This document shows, piece after piece, positions 47,549 to 56,248 of a stretch of 64,000 bases of DNA. The notes below the pieces were generated by a model, which was not told the DNA's origin, made no database searches, and worked only from the letters and a program-made list of their open reading frames with translations. The DNA is taken from NCBI GenBank assembly GCA_903921205.1, contig CAIXPF010000180.1, positions 33,436 through 97,435 on the forward strand. Reading direction: 5' to 3'. Position 1 is the stretch's first letter, and every line of letters begins with the position of its first letter. Both the position numbers and the translations under genes were made by a program. The stretch is from an uncultured Acidimicrobiia bacterium (GTDB lineage: Bacteria > Actinomycetota > Acidimicrobiia > Acidimicrobiales > CAIXPF01).

Positions 47549-47967
47549 CGCCCCGGTCGGCCCGGCCCCGACGCAGGACCACCCAACGGCACGTCCGAAA
47601 CCGAGCCGTCCGACACCCCGACGCCCGGGGGCAAACGTTCGTTCCGGCAACCCGCTCCCGCCGTCCGGGCCCGCGGGCCTGCCCAGGCGCGGTCCTCCGG
47701 TGCCATCACCTGGCCGACCACCCGACGATGCCCGCCCTGCAGCCCTGCGACCGAGACCGCTGCAGCGCCGTCCCCCAGTCCCGCCGGGGTTCCTCTGTAG
47801 TGGACCATTGTTCATTTAGAATAAAAATCCGGGCAGATTACCCCACATTGGGAACCTCGTTGTTTCACGCCTGCGCACCCGGGGAACGTCCGCATCATCG
47901 ATCCACCGATGTTTGAGTTGGTCAAACATCATTACTCACCTCGAGGGATCAGAAAAAGGAGAATGCG
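47549..47967. other. 419-base non-coding region with an AT-rich promoter-like segment
   Basis: The first 250 bases are ordinary GC-rich sequence with no feature I can name. From about 47800 the base composition shifts sharply. ATTGTTCATTTAGAATAAAA holds a TAGAAT -10-like hexamer (47817-47822), but no good -35 is visible. A perfect inverted repeat (47908-47930) and a strong AAGGAG site (47956-47961) follow before the secreted-protein gene at 47968. If transcription starts near 47829 the leader would be about 140 bases long. Confidence 0.5.
47908..47930. promoter_or_regulatory. perfect 9-base inverted repeat, possible operator or leader hairpin
   Basis: GATGTTTGA (47908-47916) and TCAAACATC (47922-47930) are exact reverse complements separated by GTTGG. 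The repeat is AT-richer than its surroundings and sits 38 bases upstream of the secreted repeat-protein start. It may be a regulator-binding dyad or, in RNA, a 9-bp stem with a 5-base loop. Confidence 0.6.
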
Positions 47968-48846
47968 ATGATGGGGAGCAATATGATCAACGGTGTCTCG
48001 TCGCGCGGTTCGTTGCGACGTGGAGCGTTGCGCCGCCCGGCCGTGGCCCTCACGGCGGTGGTCATGACGGCATCGGCGATGGTCGGCATGGCCTCGGTGG
48101 CCGGCGCAGCCGGTTACGGCGACTGGGACTGCGTGTCGATCAACGGCACGGAGGTCTACCGTCGGGCCGCCACCGACGCCGTCTGCACGACGACCGCCAC
48201 GACGGGTACGGCTCCGAACACCGCCAAGGCCCGTCACCACGCCACCGCAGTGGCCAGTAACGGAGCCGGGAACTGGGCGGTGGCCGACGGTACCGGCAGC
48301 AGCGCCACCGCGTCCGACGGCGACGACAACTGGGCGGGTGCCCTCAACCCGGGTACGACGGCGTCGGCCCACGACGGCAACCGCAACATCGCCGCCGCCC
48401 GCGACGCCGGCAGCATCGCCGAGGCCAAGTGGGGCGATGACAACGTGGTGAGCGCCCGCAACGGCGGCAAGGCGGTCGCCGGCTGCGGCGACGGCAACAA
48501 GGCCAGCGCCCACGGCACCGGCGCCGAGGCCACGGCCACCGGCGGCGACGGCAACATCGCCAGCGCCCTCGGCACCGACAGCGAGGCCACGGTCGACAAC
48601 GGCGACGGCAACACCGCCGCCGCGAACGGCGCCGGCGTGGCGATGATCCACGACGGCAACTCGAACAACGCCAACGGCACCGCCGGTGGCACCGCGACCG
48701 TCGCCAACGGCGATGGCAACAAAGTGAACGGCAAGAGCTTGGGCGACGCCACCTCCGACGGCTTCGACAACACCAAGATCAGCGCCGTGGGCAACGCCTG
48801 CACCATCGCAGCGAGCGCCGACAACCAGAAGCTCCGCTGCCCCTGA
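47968..48846 (+). CDS. secreted protein with nine ~18-residue Gly/Asp/Asn-rich repeats
   Basis: 292 aa, ATG 47968 (ATGATG; the second Met is three bases on) with AAGGAG six bases upstream. A long Sec signal peptide has a basic start (SRGSLRRGALRRP), a hydrophobic core (VALTAVVMTASAMVGMAS) and a likely AGA cleavage at about residue 47. After a short N-terminal domain with two Cys (55, 73), residues about 83-272 hold nine repeats of loose form GNxAxAxGxGxxATAxxGD. The alternating small residues and DGN turns suggest a beta-solenoid. The end has Cys278 and Cys291. It may belong to the DUF6764-type group (from memory); function unknown. Confidence 0.8.
   Translation: MMGSNMINGVSSRGSLRRGALRRPAVALTAVVMTASAMVGMASVAGAAGYGDWDCVSINGTEVYRRAATDAVCTTTATTGTAPNTAKARHHATAVASNGAGNWAVADGTGSSATASDGDDNWAGALNPGTTASAHDGNRNIAAARDAGSIAEAKWGDDNVVSARNGGKAVAGCGDGNKASAHGTGAEATATGGDGNIASALGTDSEATVDNGDGNTAAANGAGVAMIHDGNSNNANGTAGGTATVANGDGNKVNGKSLGDATSDGFDNTKISAVGNACTIAASADNQKLRCP
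48214..48783 (+). repeat. coding repeats, nine units of about 54 bases
   Basis: The repeats encode residues 83-272 of the secreted protein. Units begin at GNWAVAD, DNWAGAL, NRNIAAA, DNVVSAR, GNKASAH, GNIASAL, GNTAAAN, NSNNANG and GNKVNGK. They share the DG(D/N) turn but have diverged in sequence, so duplication is old. Confidence 0.7.
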
Positions 48847-48881
48847 GCGGCGACCGGGCCTCGCACGGGCCTCTCGAACCG

Positions 48882-48913
48882 GGAAGGGCCCTCACCTCGG
48901 TGAGGGCCCTTCC
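48882..48913. terminator. 15-bp perfect hairpin, bidirectional terminator
   Basis: A 15-base arm (48882-48896, GGAAGGGCCCTCACC) and its exact complement (48899-48913) flank only two bases. It lies between the convergent ends of the secreted-protein gene and the minus-strand gene at 48970. No T-run follows on either strand, but stem strength and position favour a terminator serving both. Confidence 0.75.
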
Positions 48914-48969
48914 GCGCCACACCGGCGTGTACGTGTCATGCCCCGCTGGTCGGGGCGGCGAACCCGACC

Positions 48970-49530
48970 TCAGGCCGAGGTTCCCAGCTCCGACCAGTCT
49001 TCGGGGTTGTCCTCGACGATGCGTTCGATGACCCGACCGTCGAACCCGTCCACGATCACCAGACCGCGCGTCGCCGGTTGTTCCTCGGCCGAGTACAGCA
49101 GGACCCGCCAGGTGGGCCGGCACAGGGGCCCGCGCCAGCTCAGCTGCACCGAGGCGTGGCCGACCGGGAAGCCCACGTCGGCGGTGGCCGCCACCAGAGC
49201 GTCGCGTTCGTCGACGTCGAGGTTCCCACCCGCCAGCCAGCAGTAGACGGCAGCCGCACCGAGCAGCACGGCGGCGAGCAGCCATCCGCCGTTGACCGTC
49301 GGGGCGTCACCGAACAGCGCATACACCGCGACGGAGGCCAGCGCCACCAGCAGGTAGAGCACCGCGGGGACCCGGCGGCGGCTGTTGTTCGGGAAGACGT
49401 AGTCGGTACCGGCCAGCAGCGGCTGCAGCTCCTCCGGCAGCTCGTCGACCACCTCGTCGTCGGTCACGTCCGGGGCATCGCCGTCGGTCTGTTCCTGATC
49501 GTCTGGCACCGCACGAAGGTACCGCCCCAA
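48970..49530 (-). CDS. two-pass membrane protein of unknown function
   Basis: 186 aa. An acidic N-terminus (about 8-40, rich in D and E) is followed by PNNSRRRVPAVLYLLVALAS, the first membrane segment, and a second (GGWLLAAVLLGAAAVYCWLA). A soluble C-terminal domain of about 80 residues contains VGHASVQLSWRGPLCRPTW and LVIVDGFDGRVIERIVED. It lies 38 bases downstream of the HIT-protein gene, so it is probably in the same operon. No family recognised. Confidence 0.6.
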   Translation of the reverse strand: MGRYLRAVPDDQEQTDGDAPDVTDDEVVDELPEELQPLLAGTDYVFPNNSRRRVPAVLYLLVALASVAVYALFGDAPTVNGGWLLAAVLLGAAAVYCWLAGGNLDVDERDALVAATADVGFPVGHASVQLSWRGPLCRPTWRVLLYSAEEQPATRGLVIVDGFDGRVIERIVEDNPEDWSELGTSA

Positions 49531-49568
49531 CCGCGCGGGAGACGAGCATCCGCCCCGGTGACGCTGCT

Positions 49569-50090
49569 TCAGCCCGGCCAGGCCGCCGTGAGCTTGCTCC
49601 AGGTCAACGCGAGCGATTCGGGGATCACCCGGGTCTCGGCCAGGGTCATGGTGAAGTTGGTGTCACCGAACCACCGCGGCAGGACGTGCACGTGCAGGTG
49701 GTCGGGGATACCGGCGCCGGCCGCGGCCCCGAGGTTGGCCCCCACGTTGACCCCGTCGGGGTGGTAGACGGCCTTGACCGCGACGACGGCGTCGCGCACC
49801 GCAGCCCACAGCTCGGCGGCCTCGTCCGCCTCGAGGTCCTCGAGGTCGCGCACCGCCCGACGCGGCAGCACCAGGACGTGGCCGGTCGTGTACGGGTACA
49901 GGTTGAGCAGGCTGAAGCAGTGGCGGCCCCGCCACAGGATGAACGTCTCCTCGTCGGGCCGCCCACTGTCGAGGATGGCCTCGAACAGACTCTGACCCTC
50001 GACCGGCTGCGGCTTCACCCCCGGCGTGGTGTGCTCGCCGAGTTCCTCGAGGTAGGCCGCCCGCCACCCCGCCCACAGCCGTTCGACCAC
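49569..50090 (-). CDS. HIT-family nucleotide hydrolase/transferase, Ap4A phosphorylase-like
   Basis: 173 aa. The histidine triad is in DHLHVHVLPRWFGD near the C-terminus, and FSLLNLYPYTTGHVLVLPRR is the second conserved block. In mycobacteria a HIT protein (Rv2613c, an Ap4A phosphorylase) lies in the same place, between thrS and pgsA. The specific substrate here is inferred from that relationship. It starts 12 bases after thrS. Confidence 0.88.
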   Translation of the reverse strand: MVERLWAGWRAAYLEELGEHTTPGVKPQPVEGQSLFEAILDSGRPDEETFILWRGRHCFSLLNLYPYTTGHVLVLPRRAVRDLEDLEADEAAELWAAVRDAVVAVKAVYHPDGVNVGANLGAAAGAGIPDHLHVHVLPRWFGDTNFTMTLAETRVIPESLALTWSKLTAAWPG

Positions 50091-50102
50091 GACCGGTCGC
50101 GA

Positions 50103-52064
50103 TCAGCCGGCCGCGAGGGCGGCGTCGGCGGTCTCGTCGCGCAGGCGGGCGATGAAGGCCTCGAGGCCGACGCCGCGTTCGACGTCGCCCCCGCGGGGGT
50201 TGACGCCGAGCGAACCGGCCGCGACGTCGTCGTCGCCCACCACCAGCACGTAGGGCAGCTTCTCCATCTTCGCCTTGCGGATACGGGCGCCGAGTGGCTC
50301 GTCGGCCTCGACCAGGTCGGCCCGGAACCCGGCCGCGGCCAGGGCCGCGGTCACCGACTCGGCGTAACCCTGGTGGTCGGCCCGCACCGGCAGGACCCGG
50401 GCCTGGACCGGCGCCAACCACGTCGGCAGGGCACCGCCGTAGTGCTCGAGCAGCACCCCGAAGAACCGTTCGACCGAGCCGAACAACGCCCGGTGCAACA
50501 TGAAGGGCCGGTGGCGCTGGTTGTCCGCACCGACGTACTCCAGGCCGAAGCGCTCCGGCAGGTTGAGGTCGAGCTGGATGGTCGACAGCTGCCACTTCCG
50601 GCCGATGGCGTCACGCACGTCGATGTCGATCTTGGGGCCGTAGAACGCGGCGTCGCCGTCCTTGATGGCGTAGGGCAGGCCCTCGGCCTCGACGGCGGCC
50701 CGCAGGGCCTCGGTGGCCGTGGCCCACACCTCGTCGGAACCGATCGACTTCTCGAGGTTCCGGGTCGACAGGTTCGCCTCGAACTCGTCGAACCCGAACG
50801 CCCGCAGCACCGACAGCACGAAGTTGAGCAGGCCCTTGATCTCGCCGGCAACCTGGTCGGCGGTGCAGAAGATGTGGCTGTCGTCCTGGGTGAAGCCCCG
50901 GATGCGCAACAACCCGTGCAGCGTGCCCGCCCGCTCGTAGCGGTACACCGTGCCCAACTCGAACAGCCGCAACGGCAGCTCTCGGTAGGAGCGCTGCCGG
51001 CTGCGGAAGATCAGGCAGTGCATCGGGCAGTTCATGGGCTTGGGGTAGTAGACGCCGTTGTCCATCTCCATGGGCGGGTACATCCCGTCCTTGTAGAAGT
51101 CGAGATGGCCGCTGGTCTCGAACAGCTGCCCGTTGGCCAGGTGCGGCGTGTACACGAACTCGTACCCGCCGCGCACGTGACGCGCCCGCGAATAGTCCTC
51201 GATCAGCTTGCGGACCGCGGCGCCCTTCGGATGCCATACGGCCAGTCCCCCGCCGAGCTCGCTGGGGAAGGACAGCAGATCGAGCTCGGTGGCCAGCCGG
51301 CGGTGGTCACGCTTGGCGGCCTCCTCGAGCATGGTCAGGTAGGCGTCGAGCTCCTTCTTGGTGGCCCACGCCGTGCCGTAGATGCGCTGCAGCATCGGCT
51401 GGCGCTCGTCGCCGCGCCAGTAGGCGCCTGCCACCCGCATCAGCTTGAAGTGACCGAGGAACGTGTTGGTGGCGGGCACGTGGGGACCGCGGCACAGGTC
51501 GACGAAACGAGGCGGGTTCTCGTAGAGCCGCACCGAACCGGGCGCCGTGGACGACATCGGGTCGTCGACGGTACCGCCGATGATCTCGGTCTTGTAGCGG
51601 TGGTCACGGAAGATCTGCAGCCCCTCCTCGACCGAGCACTCCCGGCGCAGGAACGGCTGGCCCTCGGCGATGATCTCGCGCATGCGGGCGTCGAGCCGGT
51701 CGAGGTCCTCGGGCCGGAACGTGCCACCGTCGGGCAGCTCGAAGTCGTAGTAGAAGCCGTTCTCCACCGGCGGGCCGATGGCGAAGGTGGCCCCGGGGAA
51801 CAGGTCGAGCACGGCCTGGGCCAGCACGTGGGCCGTCGAGTGACGGATCGTGTAGAGGCCACGCTCCTGCTCGGCGGTGATGACCGACACCGTCGCCCCG
51901 TCGGGCAGGGGGTCGCGGAGGTCGCGCTCGACGCCGTCGACGTCGACGATGACCGCCGCCTTCGCCAACCGCGAGCCGATCGACGCCGCCAGATCGGCTC
52001 CGGTCGACCCCTCCGGCAACGATCGCGGGGAACCATCGGGCAGGCTGATCGTGATGTCGCTCAT
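50103..52064 (-). CDS. thrS: threonyl-tRNA synthetase
   Basis: Class IIa synthetase of 653 aa. N-terminal TGS domain (about 1-60), editing domain with HSTAHVLAQAVLDLFP, catalytic core with zinc-binding CPMHCLIFRSRQRSYRELP and motif 3, and C-terminal anticodon domain (VRADHQGYAESVTAALAAAG). A hairpin at 52155-52177 separates it from the upstream mshC. No T-box is seen in the 117-base gap. Confidence 0.98.
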   Translation of the reverse strand: MSDITISLPDGSPRSLPEGSTGADLAASIGSRLAKAAVIVDVDGVERDLRDPLPDGATVSVITAEQERGLYTIRHSTAHVLAQAVLDLFPGATFAIGPPVENGFYYDFELPDGGTFRPEDLDRLDARMREIIAEGQPFLRRECSVEEGLQIFRDHRYKTEIIGGTVDDPMSSTAPGSVRLYENPPRFVDLCRGPHVPATNTFLGHFKLMRVAGAYWRGDERQPMLQRIYGTAWATKKELDAYLTMLEEAAKRDHRRLATELDLLSFPSELGGGLAVWHPKGAAVRKLIEDYSRARHVRGGYEFVYTPHLANGQLFETSGHLDFYKDGMYPPMEMDNGVYYPKPMNCPMHCLIFRSRQRSYRELPLRLFELGTVYRYERAGTLHGLLRIRGFTQDDSHIFCTADQVAGEIKGLLNFVLSVLRAFGFDEFEANLSTRNLEKSIGSDEVWATATEALRAAVEAEGLPYAIKDGDAAFYGPKIDIDVRDAIGRKWQLSTIQLDLNLPERFGLEYVGADNQRHRPFMLHRALFGSVERFFGVLLEHYGGALPTWLAPVQARVLPVRADHQGYAESVTAALAAAGFRADLVEADEPLGARIRKAKMEKLPYVLVVGDDDVAAGSLGVNPRGGDVERGVGLEAFIARLRDETADAALAAG

Positions 52065-52154
52065 AGCGAGCGCGAAGCCTATCGGGGTACCGCCGGTGTC
52101 ACGCGGTACCGGTGGTCACTCCCCCGCCCACCACCACGGAGGGACGGGCGACCG

Positions 52155-52177
52155 GCCCGGGCGAACGACGCCCGGGC
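52155..52177 (-). terminator. hairpin just downstream of mshC
   Basis: A 9-bp perfect stem (GCCCGGGCG 52155-52163, complement 52169-52177) with loop AACGA begins four bases after the mshC stop. There is no clear T-run. It probably ends or attenuates mshC transcripts, so thrS may have its own promoter in the remaining 90 bases. Confidence 0.55.
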
Positions 52178-52181
52178 TCGG

Positions 52182-53327
52182 TCAGAGATCGACGCCGAGC
52201 AGCGCCGCAGCCTGCGACACACCCTGGCCTGCAGCCACGGCCGCATCGACGGCGGCCACCGCACGCGGGGTGTCGAGGTCGTCGTCGAGGGCCGCACGGA
52301 CCTCGTCGAGCCCGCCGCGGCCGTCGCCGGCCTCCACCCACCGCTCGAGTCGGGCGGTGGCGACGGGCATCGAGTCGTCCGACCACGACCAGTCGTTGCG
52401 GTAGTGGTGCTCGAGGATCATCAGGCGGATGGCCCGGGGATCCCACGCCTCGCGCAACTCCGACATGAAAACCAGGTTGCCGAGCGACTTGGACATCTTC
52501 GCCCCGTCCTTCCACACCAGCGCGCCGTGCATCCAGTGACGGGCCAGCGGCTGGCCGGTGAGGCACTGCGACTGGGCCGCGGAGCACTCGTGGTGCGGGA
52601 AGATCAGGTCGCCGCCACCACCGTGCAGGTCGATGGTGTCGCCGAGCTCGCGTTGGGCCAACGCCGTGCACTCGATGTGCCAGCCCGGACGGCCCGGGCC
52701 CCACAGCGAGTCCCAGGCCGGCTCGTCCTCGGTCGAGGCCTGCCACAGCACGAAATCGAGCGGGTTGCGCTTGCGGGGATCGGTGGGGTTGCCGCCCCGC
52801 TCCGTGGCCAGGGCGATCATCTCGTCCTGACCGAGGTGGAACAGCGACCCGAACCCGGCGTAGGTCGACACGTCGAAGAGCACCACGCCCTCGGCGACAT
52901 AGGCGTGGCCGCTGTCGATGAGCTGGCTCACGACCTTGCGGATCTCCGCTATGGCCGAGGTCGCCCGCGGGGCGCTGTAGACCGGCAGGAAGTTCATGGC
53001 CTCGAGATCGGCCTCGAGCCGGGCCACCTCGCGGGCGGCGAGGTCGAGGTAGTGGATGCCGAGCTGGCGGGCCTTGTCGAGCAGCGGATCGTCGACGTCG
53101 GTCACGTTGCGCACGCAGCGCGTGTCGTGGCCACGGTCACGCAGGCGTCGCTGCAGCACGTCGTAGGTCAGGAAGGTCGCAGCATGACCGAGATGGGTGG
53201 CGTCGTAGGGCGTGATGCCACAGGTGTACATGGTGACCACGTCACCGGGGGTGAACGGCACGACCGCCCGCCGGGCAGTGTCGAACAGCTGCATGGCCGA
53301 GACGGCATCGGAGGCTGAGGTCGTCAT
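52182..53327 (-). CDS. mshC: mycothiol ligase MshC (cysteine : GlcN-inositol ligase)
   Basis: Cysteinyl-tRNA-synthetase-like enzyme joining cysteine to glucosaminyl-inositol in mycothiol synthesis. 381 aa, shorter than CysRS. TMYTCGITPYDATHLGHAAT carries the zinc Cys and HIGH-like motif. NVTDVDDPLL, the second zinc region HHECSAAQSQ and KMSKSLGN follow. CGITPYDATHLGHAA distinguishes MshC from CysRS, which has CGPTVY. ATG 53327 shares one base with the npdG stop (TGATG). Mycothiol is confined to actinobacteria. Confidence 0.93.
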   Translation of the reverse strand: MTTSASDAVSAMQLFDTARRAVVPFTPGDVVTMYTCGITPYDATHLGHAATFLTYDVLQRRLRDRGHDTRCVRNVTDVDDPLLDKARQLGIHYLDLAAREVARLEADLEAMNFLPVYSAPRATSAIAEIRKVVSQLIDSGHAYVAEGVVLFDVSTYAGFGSLFHLGQDEMIALATERGGNPTDPRKRNPLDFVLWQASTEDEPAWDSLWGPGRPGWHIECTALAQRELGDTIDLHGGGGDLIFPHHECSAAQSQCLTGQPLARHWMHGALVWKDGAKMSKSLGNLVFMSELREAWDPRAIRLMILEHHYRNDWSWSDDSMPVATARLERWVEAGDGRGGLDEVRAALDDDLDTPRAVAAVDAAVAAGQGVSQAAALLGVDL

Positions 53328-53986
53328 CAGATGCCCGTGAACTTCACCGCAGCGCGGGTCTTGTAGCGGATGTTGAGCTGCAGCAGCACCGCGGCGAACG
53401 CCTCGATGGGCGCCGCATTGGACAACTGACCCGCATCGAGGGGGCGCAGGGCCGGAAGGGCCGCCACGATCTCGGCGGCCACCTCGGTCGCCGAGCGGTA
53501 GTCGGAGCAGACCAGCACGTCGCTCTCGACCGGCTCGCTGATGTCGCCGAGTTCCTTGGCGGGAACGTGGTGGAACGCGGCCGCGACACGCGACTTCGGC
53601 ACCGCCGCCTGGATGTTGGCGGCGACCGAGCCACGGGGCGGCACCAGCGGCTGGAACTCCGGGCCGACCCGGGCCAGCGCGTTGCACATCGAGATGACGA
53701 CCTTGCCCTTGAGGTGGTCGGCGACCTGCAGGGCGGTGGACGTCGCCGCATCCCACGGGGTGGCGATGACCACCACGTCGGCGTCGGACGCCCCGACATT
53801 GTCGGAGGCGTCGATGACCAGACGATGGTCGGCCCAGCGCTCCACCAGCTGGTCGCGCACCTCCATGGCCCGGTACTTCGACCGCGATCCGATCACCACG
53901 TCGAAGCCGTTCGCCGCCAGGCGAGCCGCCAGCCCACTGCCGGCCGGGCCGGTCGCTCCAAGTACACCGATTCTCACGTCGGCCAC
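53327..53986 (-). CDS. npdG: NADPH-dependent F420 reductase
   Basis: Moves hydride between NADPH and coenzyme F420. 219 aa from GTG 53986. Rossmann motif RIGVLGATGPAGSGLAARLA, VVIGSRSKYRAMEV (NADP-type), VVVIATPWDAA, ISMCNALARVG and SRVAAAFHHVPAKELGD are typical of the Fno/NpdG family. Its presence indicates the organism makes F420. Its stop is fused to the mshC start, coupling two redox-cofactor genes. GTG 53977 is an alternative start. Confidence 0.92.
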   Translation of the reverse strand: MADVRIGVLGATGPAGSGLAARLAANGFDVVIGSRSKYRAMEVRDQLVERWADHRLVIDASDNVGASDADVVVIATPWDAATSTALQVADHLKGKVVISMCNALARVGPEFQPLVPPRGSVAANIQAAVPKSRVAAAFHHVPAKELGDISEPVESDVLVCSDYRSATEVAAEIVAALPALRPLDAGQLSNAAPIEAFAAVLLQLNIRYKTRAAVKFTGI

Positions 53987-54161
53987 AGTAGCGGTCCCCA
54001 CCCGCCGCCACCCACGGGACCACACGCCGGTCGAGGCGGCAGGCCCGACCCGCGCCGGTGGGCAAGGGTCTCAGGAGCCACCCGGCCGGCGACGTAACGT
54101 GGGTCGGCCAGGCGGGGGTCTGATCCCGCACCCGACCCGACCGACCCAACCAGGAGTTCCC

Positions 54162-54929
54162 GTGCCGTTGCTGGAAGGCAAGCGCATCCTCGTCACCGGC
54201 GTCCTCACCGACGCCTCCCTGGCCTTTGCGGTCGCCCGGCTCGCTCAGGAGGAGGGAGCCGAGATCGTCCTCACCGGCGCCGGCCGCGGCCTGTCGCTGA
54301 CCACCCGGACCGCCCGCAAGCTGCCCAAGCCCGCCGAGGTGCTCGAACTCGACGTCGCCAACGCCGAACATGCCGTCGCGGTCCGCGCACACCTCGAGAA
54401 GACCTGGGGCCGGGTCGACGGGGCACTGCATGCGATCGGGTTCGCCCCGCAGAGCTGCCTCGGCGGCGACTTCATGGGCGCACCGTGGGAGGACGTGGCG
54501 GTGGCGATGCAGATCTCTGCGTACTCGCTCAAGACCATCGCCGAGATCTGTGCCCCGCTGATGACCGAGGGCGGGTCGATCGTCGGGCTCGACTTCGATG
54601 CCACCGTCGCCTGGCCGGCCTACGACTGGATGGGCGTGTGCAAGGCGGCGTTCGAGTCGACCTGTCGGTACCTGGCCCGGGACCTGGGGCCGAAGCAGAT
54701 CCGGGTCAACCTCATCGCCGCGGGACCGATCAAGACCATGGCCGCCAAGTCGATCCCCGGGTTCACCGCGTTCGAGGACGCCTGGGCCCCGCGGGCACCA
54801 CTCGGCTGGGACGTGCGCAATGCCGAGCCGGTGGCGCGATCCTGCGTGGCGCTGCTGTCGGACTGGTTCCCGGCGACCACCGGTGAGATCGTCCATGTCG
54901 ACGGCGGCTACCACGCCATCGGGGCCTGA
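54162..54929 (+). CDS. fabI: enoyl-[acyl-carrier-protein] reductase (NADH), InhA/FabI type
   Basis: Last reduction step of fatty-acid elongation. 255 aa on the plus strand, GTG 54162 with AGGAG upstream. Short-chain dehydrogenase fold with ILVTGVLTDASLAFAVA, LHAIGFAP, catalytic Tyr154 and Lys161 seven residues apart in YDWMGVCKAAFE, and the TTGEIVHVDGGYHAIGA end. The spacing and length match InhA, so it may be sensitive to the same inhibitors (inference). It stands alone, divergent from npdG. Confidence 0.95.
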   Translation: MPLLEGKRILVTGVLTDASLAFAVARLAQEEGAEIVLTGAGRGLSLTTRTARKLPKPAEVLELDVANAEHAVAVRAHLEKTWGRVDGALHAIGFAPQSCLGGDFMGAPWEDVAVAMQISAYSLKTIAEICAPLMTEGGSIVGLDFDATVAWPAYDWMGVCKAAFESTCRYLARDLGPKQIRVNLIAAGPIKTMAAKSIPGFTAFEDAWAPRAPLGWDVRNAEPVARSCVALLSDWFPATTGEIVHVDGGYHAIGA

Positions 54930-54943
54930 CCGGAGCGGGTGCC

Positions 54944-54964
54944 CGGCAGCAGGATCCTCTGCCG
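54944..54964. terminator. hairpin between convergent fabI and M23 peptidase genes
   Basis: CGGCAG (54944-54949) and CTGCCG (54959-54964) enclose AGGATCCT with one unpaired C, extending as an imperfect GC-rich stem on both sides. It lies in the 60-base gap between convergent stops, fitting a bidirectional terminator; no T-run. Confidence 0.5.
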
Positions 54965-54989
54965 GCCGGGCGCCCGGCACACCCGACCG

Positions 54990-56141
54990 TCAGCAGTAGC
55001 GGGCCAACGCGGGATAGGGGTTGGTCCAGCCGCTGCCGCCGGGATGGATCTCGAAGTGCAGGTGCGGCACGCCGGTGGCGTTGCCGGTGTCGCCCACGTA
55101 CCCGACCACGTCGCCCTGCTCCATGCGGCCCTCGTTGGGAGGGCCGTCGAGGTGGGCGTAGTAGTAGCGGTTGCCGTCGTCTCCGAGCAGGAACACGTCG
55201 TAGCCGCCGGCGCCGCTCCAGCCGTAGTTGACCGCCTCGCCCCCGACCACCGCCACCAGTGGGGTGCCATAGTCGGCGAACACGTCGGTGCCCTTGTGCG
55301 ATCGCCCGTTGGAACGGGCCTCGCCCCAGGTGTCGCTGAAGGTGTAGGCACCGGTGATCGGGCACAACCAGTTCACCGGGACGATCGGACGAGGCGGCGC
55401 CGCGCCGCCCGGGCTGCCCGAGCTGCCCGAACTGCCCGCCCGACTGGCCTGGTAGGCGGCTTCCTCGGCGGCGGCGGCTTCCTCGGCGGCAGCCTGACGC
55501 CGCGCCTGTTCGGCCAGCCGCTCGCTCTCGAGGCGCCGGGCCTCGATGGCCTCGAGCTCGGCCAGGCGGTTGTACATCGCCGTCTGCCGTTCCCGTTGCA
55601 CCTCACGTGCAGCCTCCGCCTCGGCCTGCTGGCGGGCCAGATCGGCCTGCAGCCGCTCGAGCCGCACCTTGGCCGCGCCGAGATCGTCGGCCCGGCTGGT
55701 GGCCTGGCCACGGGCCGCCCGCGACAACGCCGACGCACGCGCCTGGACGTTGATGTCCTCACTCAGCATCGGTACATCGCCGGTGCCGGCCCGGACGTAC
55801 TGCTGGACCGCCTGCTCTGCGACCACGGCGCGCAAGGCCTCGAGGTCGGCCTTCGTCGCGGCCACCGACGCCTGGGTCCGCGAGATGGCGACATCGAGCT
55901 CGCCGAGGCGCGTCTCGGTGTCCGAGAAGGCGATCGACGCCTCCCTGGCCTCCTGGCGAGCTGCGTCCACCTCGGCCTGGTCGGCGCCACCGGGTGCGGC
56001 GTGCATGGCCTGCACCGTCACCAGCGCCGCCACGAGCGCCACCGACCACCGTCGCCACCTCGGCGTAGGACCGCCAGGTCGCTCCCGCCCCGTGATCGGG
56101 GTATCGGGCCGGTCGGCCGCAGAAGGGTTGCGCACAGGCAC
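54990..56141 (-). CDS. secreted M23 peptidase with an N-terminal coiled coil
   Basis: 383 aa. An N-terminal membrane segment or uncleaved signal (WSVALVAALVTVQAMHAAPG, about 32-51) is followed by a long coiled coil (about 52-235, many ALARQQAEAEAAREVQ-type heptads), a Gly/Ser linker, and a LytM/M23 domain (about 255-383) with HKGTDVFADYG and PHLHFEIHP, the zinc-binding His/Asp set. The layout is that of EnvC/RipA-like cell-wall hydrolases or activators. All key residues are present, so it should be catalytic, probably in cell separation. Confidence 0.88.
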   Translation of the reverse strand: MPVRNPSAADRPDTPITGRERPGGPTPRWRRWSVALVAALVTVQAMHAAPGGADQAEVDAARQEAREASIAFSDTETRLGELDVAISRTQASVAATKADLEALRAVVAEQAVQQYVRAGTGDVPMLSEDINVQARASALSRAARGQATSRADDLGAAKVRLERLQADLARQQAEAEAAREVQRERQTAMYNRLAELEAIEARRLESERLAEQARRQAAAEEAAAAEEAAYQASRAGSSGSSGSPGGAAPPRPIVPVNWLCPITGAYTFSDTWGEARSNGRSHKGTDVFADYGTPLVAVVGGEAVNYGWSGAGGYDVFLLGDDGNRYYYAHLDGPPNEGRMEQGDVVGYVGDTGNATGVPHLHFEIHPGGSGWTNPYPALARYC

Positions 56142-56248
56142 ACAAGGATACTCCCCCGCCGTCCTGGCGGCCCCGGCGTGCGACCGCCTCGGTGCGACGC
56201 GCTGCCGGTTCGCCGGGCTGCCGGACGGCTTGGCTAGGGTCGGCGGCC

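Noticed and set aside
47039..47815. Minus-strand frames opposite the gene at 47048
   Set aside because: They lack family resemblance and have poorer third-position GC than the plus-strand frame. A plus-strand frame at 47413-47916 also overlaps and looks like a shadow.
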